Assembly (NCBI RefSeq): GCF_030272615.1 | Contig: NC_081405.1 | Location: 607,585,677 to 607,649,676 of the forward strand | Direction: 5' to 3' | DNA from: Cryptomeria japonica | Taxonomy: Eukaryota; Streptophyta; Pinopsida; Cupressales; Cupressaceae | DNA length: 64,000 nt | In this document: positions 11,951 through 26,035 of the stretch, piece after piece | How the letters are laid out: the number at the start of each line of letters is the position of its first letter | Numbering within the stretch: position 1 is the first letter of the stretch | Translations under genes and position numbers: made by a program | Notes under the pieces: model-generated | Databases searched by the model: none | Seen by the model: the letters and a program-made list of their open reading frames with translations, nothing else | Told to the model about the DNA's origin: nothing

Positions 11951-12980
11951 CCCCCGTTTTTTTTATTTTGTCTGGTTTGACCTAAATATTTGAGGTAGTT
12001 AAAGAATGAATCTTGAAAAAATTTAGTAATAGAAAATGTAGTGCTCGAAGTCTACTTTCCAAATATGTAATTTATTTTAATACCCAGATCTTAAAAATGA
12101 AGCTTGAATAGGCATTACTAAAACCTATTGTTTAAAAGTCAGTTTTCAAGACCATACCATGCCCATGTATGAAAAGAATAATTTGACCTAAATGAAAGTA
12201 TTTTTCTTTATCCTTTTGTGAAAAGATCTGTAACTCACTCACCTTTTCTGAGAATATTTTTTTGTAATTTTTTTCCTTATATATATTTCTTTGTTATTTT
12301 TTAATTGGGCATAATCACTGTTTTAAAAAATCTGTATGTACGACAAGCATAATTTGACCTAAACTTAACATTTTAAAATTTTTTTTAAACTGTATAGATT
12401 TGTCTCTAGTTTGATGCCATATAATTTTTTTTTTCAAAAAACTTAATCACAAAAAAGTTATTAAAATTTTTAAAAATCTTGTTATTTCAAGTTTATGGAG
12501 CTCTTATATTTGGAATCTAGACAGTGCGTACTATAATGGGTTTTTGTTGTTTAAAAAATTCGGAAAATTAGGTGTTCATCTATATATTTTCCAAGTCACT
12601 TTTTTTTATGAATCTTGATTTGGCCTTCAATTTGCACGTCAAATCAGGTCCAAGCCTCAGGTTTGGCTCTCAAAACCATTTTCCAAGCCGAATTCCGAAC
12701 CTACAAGCGGGCCCCAAAAACATTTTTTTTTCAAATGGGATCCCATATCTAGAACGAGATCCCATTCTATTTTTCCAAATAATTAAAATTTAAAAACAAA
12801 ACGGGATCCCTTTTTGTTTTGCATGAATTTTTTTTTTCGAATTTGTATAAATAATAGTTATTAAAAATAAAAAAACAAGTCTTCTTATGTGCGAGTTTTT
12901 ACATAATATTTTATGAGTTAGTTGTCCTTTGGATGCTATTTTGTTGCAATTTTAGATCCATTTTTTGAAGGTGACATTTA
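11951..12980. other. Transposon 5' region, no gene
   Basis: AT-rich. At 12725-12815 the GGGATCCC/GAGATCCC word occurs several times. The same words cluster at about 43790-43870 near the right end, which is consistent with paired subterminal repeats of one element. Confidence 0.45.
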
Positions 12981-15900
12981 TTGCATAATTTTTTAGTCAT
13001 TGGGTCTAAAAAATGTCAGAAGAAGAAACAAAGGAGGGAATTGTCTGTCGAGGAAATTCAAGCAGAAAGAGAGAAGGCCAAATGCCAAAGAGATAGAAGA
13101 ATGAGGATTCAACAAATGAATAATCCTGATGCTTCTGGATCCACAACAATGGAAGAGACAAACATTCAAGATAATGCCTTGGGGGATCAGATGGATGCAG
13201 ATGATGCAATGGATGATGTTGATGTGAATAAAACAATTATGAAGAATATTCCAAGTACTATATCCTCAAATCCAGGTACATCTTCAAATCCCTCTCTGGA
13301 AGACATGGATAATGTGATTATAGTGATATTCATTTTGATGATTTAGTAGAAGTTGGATAGACCAATGTTGAGATTGATAGAATGAAAACCTTCATGTTGG
13401 TAAAGATGAAATTCAATTGAATGTCAAAAGTGAAAATCCTTTTGAACATGGTGAAAATGAAAATCCTCCAATTGTTGAAGATCTAGGAAACTTTTTTATT
13501 AAATTTGAAAAAAATGTTTTGGATAATCTTCCTGGTAAGATTTCTTGGAGAGAGATAAGAACATATGCCAACAGAATATAGAAAGAATTTTTTTATCAAA
13601 AACAACTTTTAATTCAATGTCAACTTATGATGCAATTGATGAGAATGTAGAAAATGAGAAAAGTGATGAAAAAAATAGGCATCTATGTGAAACCATAAAA
13701 AAATATATGAATCCATTAAGCATGCTATGTCTACTATTGCAAGTGTCATTGAATTTATTAGTACAATGAGTTGTGCGACACAACAAGCTATAACAACTGC
13801 CATAGTGAATAAAACAACCTTGAATAGAAGGATGGTAAGCAACATTAGTGGAATTTTAAAGATGCATCCTAAAACATTGGTTAGAGTAGCTAAAGGAAGA
13901 GAAAGTATTGAAAATGATCCAATCAACCAAAGTTGGAGTTTTAGCGGTAGACTTCAAAGGTCAGATATGAAATTGAAAATGAAAGTGAAATCATTGGTTG
14001 AAATTTTTTGGCATGATAATACAAGGGTATCATCTAATGGTAGAGATGTTCTAAAGTTGAGAGTGGGGTCAAAAATTCGTGACCTTCATCCAAAACACCT
14101 ATTAGACACAACTCAAACTGAATTTTATAGAAATTTTTTGGATCAAGTTGTGTTACTTGGAAATATTACTACAAGTCAAAGATCATTTGAAAAATGCAAG
14201 CCCTGGTATGTGAAAATTAATAAGAAAATAATCTCTTGTTGTTGTAAAATGCACGTGCAATTTCATTACTATTATGATATTTTTCGATACATACATTATG
14301 TTTTGCATAGTAACATGCTTATCTAGGAATTTTTGGTATTGATATGCCACCTGAATCAATCAAGGAATTTGTAGCAAGTTTATTGTGTGAAAGAACTGAT
14401 GCATAATTATTTTATTTACATTCACGTATCATTGGACAATGTTCTAGTTGTGGAAATTTTTCATCACTAGTATAATGTATGCATGATAGTAGTGAAACTG
14501 ATTTTGGACAACAAATAGTGGATGTTAGAAGATTTAAGAATCTTGAGTATCCCTTAAAGGATGGGAAAATAGAAAGGCGTGTCAATTTAATCACAGAGAA
14601 GGTTAGTGTATATGCATTCATGTCAGAATTTAAAAGTAAGATTGTACCAAAATATGTGACACAATCTCAACATGGTAGATGGCTTGATTCTCAATTTCGC
14701 ACATGTAAAAATACATTTCCAATTGGAAGTATACTATTAGTGGTGGAATTTGTAGAAAACTATACTCTTAAGCCACAAGAGGAAATTCAATCTCAATATT
14801 AAAATTCCACTCAAGTTGCTATTTTTATTCATATTGTTTATAGACATGCATATGAAAGCAGAAAGGATGATAGAAAAACCCTAAGGGAGTATCATTTCTA
14901 TGTGAGTGATAATAGGATGCACTTGTCAAAGTTTGTTCAATATTGTTTCAACATATTTTGTAGAAATCTAAGAGAAAAAGGAATCCAGATGATAGAACAT
15001 CTTATATGGTCACATAATTGTATAGGACAGTTTAAGAATGCTTGAATGTTTTATTGGTTAAGCAAGGCTCACAAGGACTACAGTATCCAACATATATGGA
15101 GTTTTTTTTTAAGCTGGACATGGTAACGGAGAACATGATGGAGCTAGTGCATGTGTTAAAAGAATTCTTTCTAGAAAGCAATTAAAATTTGAAGATAATG
15201 TAAAATTTAAAGATGCACTTGCAATTGTAGATTGGTGCAATACAACCTTATCTACTGGATCAGGTGTGAATTCTACAATTCAACAATTCTTTTGGTTAGT
15301 TGAAGAGGAAAACATTGTGCCGAAACTTGATTGTGACATAATTAGCGGATCGACAAAATGACATTCATTTAAGAGTTCAAATGCAAGCACATGGACTATA
15401 TGGATAAGGGAACTTGCATATTTTGTTAGTTTTGTATTTCAGGTGATTCTAATGTATGTGAGTATACTGAATGGGTTGCAAATTGGAATCAAAGATCATT
15501 GACTCCTACTCAAGCAGAAGATCAAATTAACACAATTGAAGATAATGATCAACTGTTTGCATCACATGATTATGATCATGTTTCAGAACTTGTACAAAAA
15601 GGTAATCATTTAATTATTTTGTTGACTATTTAATAATTTATTAGTTTCAAACTTTTTTATATTTAATGTGAATAAAAAATGGTAATTTTTTTATTCTAAA
15701 TTTTGATAATTTATTAATTTTTTGTTTGTAGGACATGTGTATGTTGTTGTTACACCCAAGGACAATGAAGAGGAAACAAAATATTGGTTGGCTCGATGTG
15801 TTGAGACTAAACACAAATTAGTTAACCCTCTAGAAGATGATGATGGTTTTCATTATCTGACTGGTTTAGTGGTAGTTGTTGGAACTTGGCTAAGGAAATA

Positions 15901-16122
15901 TTTAACAAGGAAGAATGGTTTGCCTTCTTTTGAAGATTATGAAACACACAAGAAGATAATACTACTTACATTTGATTGTTGCAACAAATATACAACTAGT
16001 GAGATATCACAACAGAGCTAGTAATAAAAATTTGTGGACAATTTCTATGGAAGATCACAAGACAATTATAGATGCTTTAGAAAAAAGAGAGGATGCAGAT
16101 GGTAAAAATGGAATAAGTATTT
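12981..16122 (+). pseudogene. Decayed DDE-type transposase gene with one intron
   Basis: A run of coding blocks in shifting frames. Start: a Lys/Arg/Glu-rich N-terminus and acidic linker (12981-13340). Next, 13727-14220 with ...TTLNRRMVSNISG and GRLQRSD; then a cysteine pair QCSSCG near 14440. The catalytic-looking part is VEFVENY (14740-14760), WSHNCIGQFK (15007-15036) and AGHGNGEHDG (15113-15142). In relatives I remember, these positions read D-F-A-E-N-Y, W-S-D-x-C-x-G-Q-F-K and H-G-x-G-E-x-D-G. Two of the three presumed acidic residues are therefore altered here (Glu at 14746, His at 15013). An intron, 15602-15731 (GT...AG), splices in frame to LVQK-GHVYVVV. In-frame stops and at least four frameshifts are present, including one in the T-run near 15103. 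The C-terminus ends near 16122. It would have cut and joined the outer element's ends. Confidence 0.7.
15602..15731 (+). other. Intron in the transposase relic
   Basis: GT at 15602-15603 and AG at 15730-15731, T-rich before the acceptor. Joining 15601 to 15732 keeps the reading frame across a split glycine codon. 130 bp. Confidence 0.75.
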
Positions 16123-18085
16123 AAATAAAGAGGTATGTATGTATGTACAAATACACACACACACACACAATGTAATGCCCTACCAAGAACCCTAAAGGAA
16201 AACAACACAACTAGGCAACTAAAGGGTGAATTTTTTTTTTTTAAAAAGATTAAGTGCATTAATTATAACCATTCCATGTTTAATAACACAATGAAAGACT
16301 AACACATGATTTCCTAAGGGTTACCAACGAAGATTAGTCATAGATTATATTAACACCATGGTTAATTTAATTGTCCATTAAATTAGATAAAGCAAATACT
16401 TAAGTTCAAAGCTACACATACATCTAAATTCCATAATGAAGAAATTAAAGTATTCTAAAGCATTCAATTTATCCATAAATCATTTATACATAAGATCCAA
16501 GCAACTAAATTAACATACATTCCATTGACATAATATTACAATATCCATAAATAAATGGCTTCCAATAATACCACAGATTACAAAGTTACAATATCAAGGT
16601 TACATAAAAGTTTGATACAATGACCACAAGGTCTCAACTAAACAATGATCACGAACATGACCCAGTACATGAACCACGAACCAAGATACAATAGCGAACC
16701 CTTTCGTCGCCTAAGATCCAATCCAAAATATCCGATGGGAAGTGGCACCACCACCCAACCATGTGATCCTGAAATGGAACCACCCCACCGTGCTAGGAGA
16801 TAGTAGAAAACCCTCAAGCAAGCAAAGTAGGACAAGTACAAAAGAACTACAAGACTCCGCAAACATCCATGTGACTCCTCACAAAACACTAGTGACTCTA
16901 AGGAGAGAGTGTCATCGCATAGCTTGATGGTTACCATGGTAGGCCTCCTAGGTCCTGGCTCTTTTTCCTGGTAACCTCTTCCGGCTTCTGGCTCCAACTA
17001 AGTCTCATGCAGACCCTACCAATCCTTTCATGAAGACAAGGTGGTAAGTTTGCCATTCCAGGCCTTTTTGTAACCTTATGAGCCTTGTACAAGCACTACA
17101 CTTATACACAAGGTACATTATCCTAATTAATATTTATTCTACCCACCCCCTAATCAATTATTAGGTTATCACTTTTTAATGGACTTTCGATGGGTTATCC
17201 TGTCATCCACTTCGAGCATGGCCCTTGCTCGAAAGCCACTCTCTCTCATAGGACGCTAACAAGAAAGGTATCCCTCTCTATGAGAACTCTATGGAGAAAC
17301 AGACAACCATAACTAATTCTGACAAACCACAGGTGAAGGATACACAATCACTAACCCAAGATTGACCATTTGGACAAAACACACAATGGCCCACAACAAT
17401 AAGGTTATACAACAACACCTGACAATGGAGATATAATAACATAGGACACAATGACAACTCAACTAGAATTGCAACGGAATGAAGCTTGACTACAACACCA
17501 TTTACACAAGATCCTAATACAGGCAATCTTTCCTTAAAACAGCCAAATGCATAAATAACTTGCAATTAAAGATTTTCCAGAAAATAAGAAAATACAACTA
17601 TATTAATACAAATAAATCAATTTTGTCATTTGTCCAAAAAGGTTTAAATCAAGCACATAAAAACTAATCTCCTAATGTCTCCAAGCATAAATATAAAATC
17701 TCTAAATTTACTAGCTTTTTTTTTCTGAAAACATCCAAAGTATAAATTAATTATATATATATAATATAACTATATGAATACCTATATATACATCATATAT
17801 ATGAAATATACTTATAATTATATTACCAAAATATATGTCATCTTAGAATTAATTTCCACAGTATTTAAAATACTAAAATAATATAATGTCCAAAACATTT
17901 AAAATAAACTTATATATTAATATATACATATACATATACATATATATATACATATACATATACATCTATATATATATATAATAATTTAAATTAAAAACAA
18001 AATTTAATACCTCTACCACGGAAATCCGAAAGTACTTTTTTCGGTTTGCACGAAATTGGTTTAGGGAACAGTAAAAATCAACCCC

Positions 18086-18294
18086 CTACTGCCGTACAGT
18101 AGTAGATACTACTGTCTGTAGTACATGCTACCTTACGGTAGCAGGTGCTACCGCGGGTAGCACTATTACCACACTATAGTAGGTACTACCGTAGGTAGCC
18201 TACTCCCTTACGGTAGCCACCGCTACCTTCAGTAGCATACTACCGCCGGTAGTACTACTACCGTTTGGTCGCTGTACTACCGTCGGTAGTTGCT
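18086..18294. repeat. GGTAGC/GCTACC palindromic array in the solo LTR
   Basis: About 200 bp dense in TAC-CGxCGGTAG, GGTAGC and GCTACC words facing each other, able to fold into many short hairpins. It corresponds in position to arrays in both LTRs of the 16.4 kb element, though the spacer letters differ. Confidence 0.8.
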
Positions 18295-18998
18295 ACAAAC
18301 ATTTTTATTATTTAATAATTTTTTTTAAATTCAAGAAAATTAAATTTAAATAATCTAAAATATAAAAATTTTAATAACCCAAACAAATATTAAATTTTAT
18401 TTTTCAATAAAATATATTTCCAAGAAATATAATTAAAACCAATTAATTAATACAGATTTTACCATAAACTTGATATACTACTAAAAATATAGAGATGCAC
18501 CAATATACCAAGAACAACCATAGCAAAATATCAAATCCAATACCAAACCAAAGGAATACTTTATCTGGTAAAACACATTTTCTCCCAAAATTTAATCCAC
18601 AACACTCAGAAATAACTTCTTTCAATTAAACTAGAAATTAACTTCACGTATGGACTTTAGCTAAGAACAAAATTAATCAGACAGGATATGGCAATCATCT
18701 TAACACACACATCATTCAGAAGATAGAAGAAATACAATTATTTTCTTAAAACAACAATCAAAAGAAGCCACCCAACCTAGCATAACTTTCCTGGAAGAAA
18801 TTTGTAGAAGAGCCCTAATCTTTTCATCAAGCTTCCAATAAATTTCTTCACCTAAATTCCTGACACATTTCCTATGTATCCTAAAATAATGACCTATTCC
18901 TCTTTTTAAACTAAAATTCTAGGTTGAATATCTTTTTCCAAAAACCTAAATTTAGTAATAAAAGCAATTTTATTTTCTTTTCCAATTTTCTAACAAAG

Positions 18999-19003
18999 GG
19001 ATA
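18999..19003. repeat. Target-site duplication GGATA (left)
   Basis: Identical to GGATA at 35450-35454 on the far side of the 16.4 kb element. Confidence 0.9.
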
Positions 19004-21399
19004 TGTAATGCTCCGCTAGGAAACCCCAAAGGGATAAAACTAAAACACAAGAATAGAGTAAATTTAAAAAAAAAAAAAAGTTAAACACTACATTAAGATA
19101 CGACGAGATATCAAAATTCAGATTACATAGCAGAAGACATCAACTAACACCTAAAGGGTTTCCCAATGTGATTAATTAATTCCATATCTAACTTAACTCA
19201 CACTAATTAATCCAACAAGTTGATTATCTTATAACGAGATAATTCTTAAACAAGGATAATTTCTTTCAGAAGAGGAAAATATAAATCACAAGATAAGGTA
19301 CATCCATTAAGATTTATGTATACCCTTCATTCATACTTTTTATTAAAATTTAAGTCATGCATATAATTTAACAACACACTTGAATTTTGTCATAAACTAA
19401 TGAGATCTTTCCATGCATACTAAATTTCCTTAACAATAACTGAATATATTCCAATATTCTAATCCACATTCTTTCATGACCCAATTTACTGTATTTTAAA
19501 GATGATTGCATACATGCATCTAAGATTAGTTTCATCTTAACCATTTTATGCATCCTAACATAATGTCATCCATACATGCTAAAACTGAAAAAGGAAACAT
19601 AAGAGCATAAGCATCACATAACACCAAATTGGTCTCGGAGTTCACCCCTAGAGGGCTACATCTCCGGGTCTGCTCAACTACAAGACCCCTCTAATAATTA
19701 AATAAGTTAAGTATACATGAGGTTGACATCATTTACAATCCTGGCATCAAGGCGAACATAACCAATATACAACGACCACATCGGTCAATAAATACATAAA
19801 TGATCCCTGAAAATGAAGGGATCCAGCTGAACATAATGGAAGAAAATACAAAGGTCCATTGGAGCATCTACGAAACTAAGTCATCGCGACCCAAGGTCAA
19901 GCGGGACAATCCAGTACTCACAAGGGCATAAGCAACAAGATGACTCCACAAAAGTGCTCCTATCAAGACAACATGACAACACACTAGCAAACATAGGGAC
20001 AAGTGTCATCACACAACCTGGTATGGTTACCATGGCAGGTGGAAATAGGTTTTGGCCCCATACACTAGGTTACTCGGGCAACCTAATCCAAACCTCCGGC
20101 CCATCCAAGCCTCATGTGGACCCAAATATCCTTTCATGAAGACAATAATGATGGTTTGCCATTTTAGGCCTTCTCATAGCATCTCGAGCCTATGTTAGCA
20201 CTCATCCCATATGTGAGGCACAATTATCTTACTTAAAGATTCATTAACAACACTCTAATATACTATTAGGTTATCACTTATTAGACTCACTTTCGATGGG
20301 TTACCCAGCAGCCACTTTGGGTGCAGCCCCCATTCGAAAGCCACTTTCCCATATGACAATAGATTCTACTCAAACTAATTCAAAAACCAAGGAATACACA
20401 TGGTCAAGCGAACAAAGTTCAAAATGGAGGAAACAACCATTTGGTAAAACATGACTTCATATGAGGTGCACTGACAGACGATACTCTAACTAGAGACTTG
20501 ACCAGCTATTGTCAATCACCAAACATCATTCAACACCCGCATAAAGGATATGACCAATTACAACACCACCACGAAACTACAGTCAAACTCGAGACTGAGG
20601 ACTAAAACAAGTATCTCAAATCAATCCATATGACAGGGTCCAATCAAACAAATCAAGGTTTTGCCATTACTTTAAGCAAAAGCAAATACACAAATTAAAC
20701 TTGCAAGGGCAATAACCGGAAAAGACAATATTTTCCCATATTGATTTAAACATAAAAGTTGATCAAGTTTTTTAAATGATCTAAGTTAGATTGTAGCTAT
20801 CTACCTCATTTAGGTACAGGTTGTTCTTGGTTTTCTAACTCTCTAAGGTTCAATTGCATCGAACATACATAGATGTGTCATTATGAGTTTTTAAACCAAG
20901 TTCACATGAATATAATTAAATAAACGTTAACCAACTAAATATGATATTTAATCTTGAATTAGAACATCATTGTCATACTGGTTCTAAAATAATTTCTTTA
21001 TGTTCATTTTTCCAGAACCAAGTTACACTTTACAAATCAAAGAAATATATACATATAAGGAACCCAAATAAAGATAGTCTATTCCCAGCTTAACAATTAT
21101 TTCCTTACGCATATATATAAAAACAAAATTCCAAAATTAAATATTAATTAATATATATTTATTAATCCGTGATTAATAAAATATAAACCATTAATAATCA
21201 ATAACAAAACTAATAAATTATGTATTAATTAATATATATATATATATATTAATATATAAATTATCACCATTAACATATATTCATAATATACATTAATTAA
21301 TAATTAATAATTAATAATTAATATATATAATAATTAAATATATTAATTAAAACTTAATAAAAATTATACATTTTGAAACCCAAATTTAATTTAACATAT

Positions 21400-21597
<198 letters not shown>

Positions 21598-21689
21598 TGG
21601 TAAAAAAATATTTAAAAAAAAACACTTTTACGAAATGAAATAAGGGGCGGGGGGGAGGGGGGGTTCCACGTAGATCCCACAAGGCCCCA

Positions 21690-21810
21690 TGGTAGCTCAC
21701 GCTATCATTGGTAGCACCGCTACCCTTTGGTAGCAGACCGCTACCTTTGGTAGCGCTGCTACCAATTGGTAGCAGCCCCTACCCTTGGTAGCGTGCTACC
21801 TCCCCACATG
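21690..21810. repeat. GGTAGC/GCTACC palindromic array, left LTR
   Basis: About a dozen GGTAGC or GCTACC words with spacers such as TTT and AATT, for example GCTACCAATTGGTAGC. It is followed by a CCCCACATGGTGGGG palindrome. Confidence 0.9.
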
Positions 21811-23349
21811 GTGGGGGCTTACCCTGCCATGTGGGTTTGCTGTTTTTATTTTTATTTATTTTTAAATATTTACTATAAAAAACATACAGTAAAAAAAAAC
21901 TGTCTCCCAAAGACTTTAAATTTTAATTTTATTTTTAGAAAGCATGGGTTTATAACATTTCCAAATACCCAAATTTAGGAAGGGTAATCTCTCCAAAACA
22001 ATACCATATTGGCATAATGATAAGGATTAACATCCATTACCCAAACCTAGGCAGATTTCTCTGATTGAAGCGTGAATCAGAAAGCATTAATTTGAATTTA
22101 AACAAACTTTTATTGTAAATAGGCAACTCAAGTTTATTTTTTATTCTAAAACAACCAGAGCAACCATAATCTAAACTTGGAATGGAAACAAAACAAGAGG
22201 GGACTGGATTGGAATTAAAATTATAACTGTTTCATTTCCCCAAATAGATGAGATTTTTTAATCTTCACAAACAGATTTCTTCAAAAATCCAAACCAAATT
22301 CTTTAAAATAAGAAGCTAATGAAATAAACCAGAGGCCTACTTGGCTCAGCAATCCTGGCAAGATTGAAGAAGAGCCCAATTCTCCAGCTCAAGAAATTCT
22401 TTCTCCTCCCAAAACCCCCAAATTTTTCCATCCCCAAAATATTTTCTAAAAAAAACAATCTCCCATATTTTTCAAAACACCTAGGTTAAATGGGAGAAGT
22501 TTGACCAAAATTTTATTTTTGGAATTAAAATTTTTATTTAAAATAATTCTCCAAAAATCATTCTTTTAAACTATATCAATAAATTAAACTTTCTTTTCAA
22601 TTTAAAATTGATTTTCTCAAATAACTGAAATTAACCTTTCTATTTCTAAAATGCCAACAAGATTAACTTAATTCTATTTCAATAAAATTTAAATCTTTTT
22701 TTCCAACATCATAAACATAATAAATTTAACATTAAAATTAACCATTTAATTGAACTTGCTACCAACTTGAATTAAGCCATTCAATTAATGATTAATCACA
22801 TAAAAATGAAGCTAATTTAATTTAGACACCAAAATACTAATACAAAAACACACATTAAATCAAATTAAAGATTAAGGATTAATTACTCAATTTAACCACA
22901 CACAAAACATGCAACCCAAGAAAGTCAAACGAACAAACGACCCGCAAACCCAACCAAAGGGAATACCGGTGATGATTGACGACACTCACTTGAGCATGAC
23001 TATGGTCAAACGAGGGTCTTACGACCACCTAATCCAAACTCTAAGGATCAAAGAGGTACACTCAAACCTGCAAATCCAGGTGGAGACAAACCTCGCACCC
23101 ATGCGGTATTGTACCTGAAATCTCCTGCAACCAAGAGTCATGCATGTATACATATATATACTTAATGAAAGCATTAGCCAGAGATAATAACATGAAATAG
23201 GAGAATTAATAACTTACATACGAATCGGTGTGAAAACCACATTAATAGGTATGCAATAAAATCAAAACATCTCACTAAAATCATTATATTGTGATAAACT
23301 AACCAAGGTCAAACTGAGATTAGAAATTGATTAGGGTGGGGATACTACA

Positions 23350-23362
23350 TTCTTCCCCCCTA
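23350..23362 (-). other. Polypurine tract of the LARD-like element
   Basis: The minus strand reads AGGGGGGAAGAA directly before the left LTR terminus, the expected primer for plus-strand DNA synthesis. A PPT is needed only by a replicating LTR element, so this supports the minus orientation. Confidence 0.85.
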
Positions 23363-26030
23363 GGTTCCGACTTACTCTTGGAAGTCGTAAGGCTAGATGG
23401 AGAACATGTCGCATGCATTAGCCCTGAAAGTTATTCAACAAATATCAAATTGCACATAAGAATCTTTCCATAAATAAATGAAACATTATTGCTAAATCCT
23501 CTACGAATGCCATTACTCATTGACAAGATACATCAAAATCCATACATTTATTAAAATATTCTAGGAACTATCTATAATCATAGCAGAGAAAAACGATTTT
23601 TCTCCCTTTCATTACACCAAATTAAAGCATTACAAAGAGTTAAACAATAATTACCATACTCATCTATCAAACATGATAAGAAAACATGCCATTATGATCA
23701 ATTTCCTTTACCAATACATCATTTTCATAAAACTTTATCGCAAAGAACTAGCTTCAAAATTTCAATTTCTACAACCAAGTTAACTTCCATGAAATAAGAG
23801 CAACATAGATAACTCAATTGTTTACACTTGCCAGGCATATGAAAACCTTTCGAAAGACTACGTCCCATAACATAGTGACAAGTTAACAAAATTTACTCCA
23901 TGATTACACATAATAACCATCCACATAACTAGAATGCACAACTCAAAAGGTCACATGTGTGCATGTCTAATGCTCAGTCATAGATAGCATGCATGATCAA
24001 CATCTCTATGCCTGATTGTGGAACAATAATATAATCATAAATATCCAATATTTCACTCAACGCTTGATGGTGCTAGGGCACACCATAGCGGTGCTACCTT
24101 CCATACAAGACCTTCATGAACATCCCTTGTTGAGTAAGGTGGTTATCCTCCAAGAGATAGTCACCACACATAGGTAGGTAGTGAATCCTAGCTGAATCAT
24201 AGCCTCACATACCCCCATCCTCAAGGTTCCTTACGTCTATTTCCTCATACACACTCAACTAAGACCATCTCATATGTCCTTGGAGAGGAATTTCACATTT
24301 CAACACAAGACTAGCATACGAAAAAAATAAGGATAAATCAGTTTAGCCACCAAAGTACAAATGAATAAAGATAATAAATCATCAATTCCAATAGTAAGGC
24401 AAGAAAATAATCCAGAATTTGCAACACCAAATCAAGTAAGCAAAATATCACAACATTGTGGCTAAACCTTCAATGTCAAAATAAAATAAATTGCTAGTCC
24501 CCAAAGAGATTATAAGAATATCACAATTGCACATAACATCACTATGTGACTAGCATCTAGCCACCAACAAGGAAGGAAGGAACAATCAAAAAACTGCCAC
24601 AGCAGATCATCATGTGGTGTGGCCAGGTCACACACCCACACGTCATGGCAATGTGCACCTCGGCATCACCCCGCATCACGTCGTCACATGGCATGGCAAT
24701 ACCCTAAGCGGAGAAGACACGTAATGGACATATCCCACATGGTAGTATACCTCATGGAAACAAGCACATGCAGGTCACGTCCCACATAGAGATGTATCTA
24801 TAAGGATACTTGCCATAAGCCAGAGGTATACATGACTAAGGTCCACCCACATGTCCACCAACACATACTAACAGGTAGCTCATGTGGATAAACCTACCTT
24901 TCATGAAGACAAGGCAAAGGATCCTCCAAAATACACCATCACTATGCTAAAGAAATGCCATCAAAATGCTCAAATAAAGGAAAGGAATAGGCTGCCACAC
25001 ATAAACCTATAAATAGATTCATCAAATGGGAAAGTATTGATTACACCTTTGATACAGTCTTATAGTATAACTATATCATTCCTCAAAATAGAGAAGCTAA
25101 AGTTACTTTGCGCCGACATTACTCGTATGTCAATCCATACTATTCAAGGAATGGTGACTTTGAATACCGCCCCTTAACATACCTGAATTATCCATAACCC
25201 AAGGTTTGGTACTCAGTAGGGAAACAAATAAGCAACATCACATAAACAATATGGTTTCCCATACTCATAAGCAACATATCCTCCATGGTTGATTACTTCA
25301 CTGACCCATGGGCACATATAATAAGCACTGGTTTCTTACAATACACACGAATACACCAGTACTGGTTTAGTCACATTTACGGGGACTACTTTTCATTACG
25401 CTATCATCTACTTAAGGAAGATTTTATTTATGCTTTCCACATGAACAACTGAATCAAGTTTACTCTAGATACAAGAAATGAAATTATTAACAGTTCACAA
25501 TTACATAAGGAATAACATCATTCCTATAACTCTCTCGAATTTTACTAAGCATCCGTATTCACATTGCTAACTATGCAAATTTCTTTTCCAAAGAGGGCTT
25601 TCATCTTTCAATATGAAGCCAAAATACAATAGTACAATTTCACATGTTTTATAAACATTCTATTTAAATCAATGCATTCTTCGTAGCATTTCTAAAAATA
25701 TTATAATCAAGGCAAAGAGAAGGGAAAGAGAGTTTGGTAACCAAACTATTTCCTACAAAGACACAAGATCAACAAGGTCACACTACAATACAAAATTTCT
25801 CACTAGAGGCCTATCATTTTAATTGCACGGTTTTCGTTTCGCTATCATTTTAGAAGAGTATCAATTGACCTAACATGACATTTCCAATTATTATGGTTGC
25901 AATAGAATGTTCTAGTTTTCCAAACAACAAAGATCAAAACAGACAATCTTTCGATAATACTAGACCTCTTGTGAACACTCACTACTCTTAATTCAATACA
26001 AAACGTATCATAATTTGCAACCTATCATTG
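23363..26030. other. LARD-like internal region, non-coding (left part)
   Basis: No frame above about 70 codons and no retroviral domain on either strand. Conserved signals for packaging or dimerisation would be expected in such a region but cannot be identified from one copy. Confidence 0.75.
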
Positions 26031-26035
26031 AAAAT
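26031..26035. repeat. Target-site duplication AAAAT (left)
   Basis: Matches AAAAT at 30188-30192 exactly. Confidence 0.8.

Larger units (their letters stand above)
16171..19003 (-). mobile_element. Solo LTR of the 4.3 kb LTR family, left part
   Basis: Starts TGTAATGCCCTACC, like the LTR starts at 19004 and 31213. It shares diagnostic blocks in the same order: GTGTCATC...GGTTACCATGG near 16905-16945, TTCATGAAGACAAG near 17028-17041 and ACTTTCGATGGGTTA near 17182-17196. It is interrupted at 19003 and resumes at 35455. No internal region or second LTR is present, so it is a solo LTR of a diverged subfamily. Left flank CACAA and right flank CACAC match 4 of 5 in a CA-rich site. Orientation is taken from the full-length relative. 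Confidence 0.75.

Noticed and set aside
19368-19553. 61-codon minus-strand frame also present at 31577-31762
   Set aside because: Both copies are the same place in the two LTRs, so sharing follows from LTR duplication. No start context or motif supports a gene.
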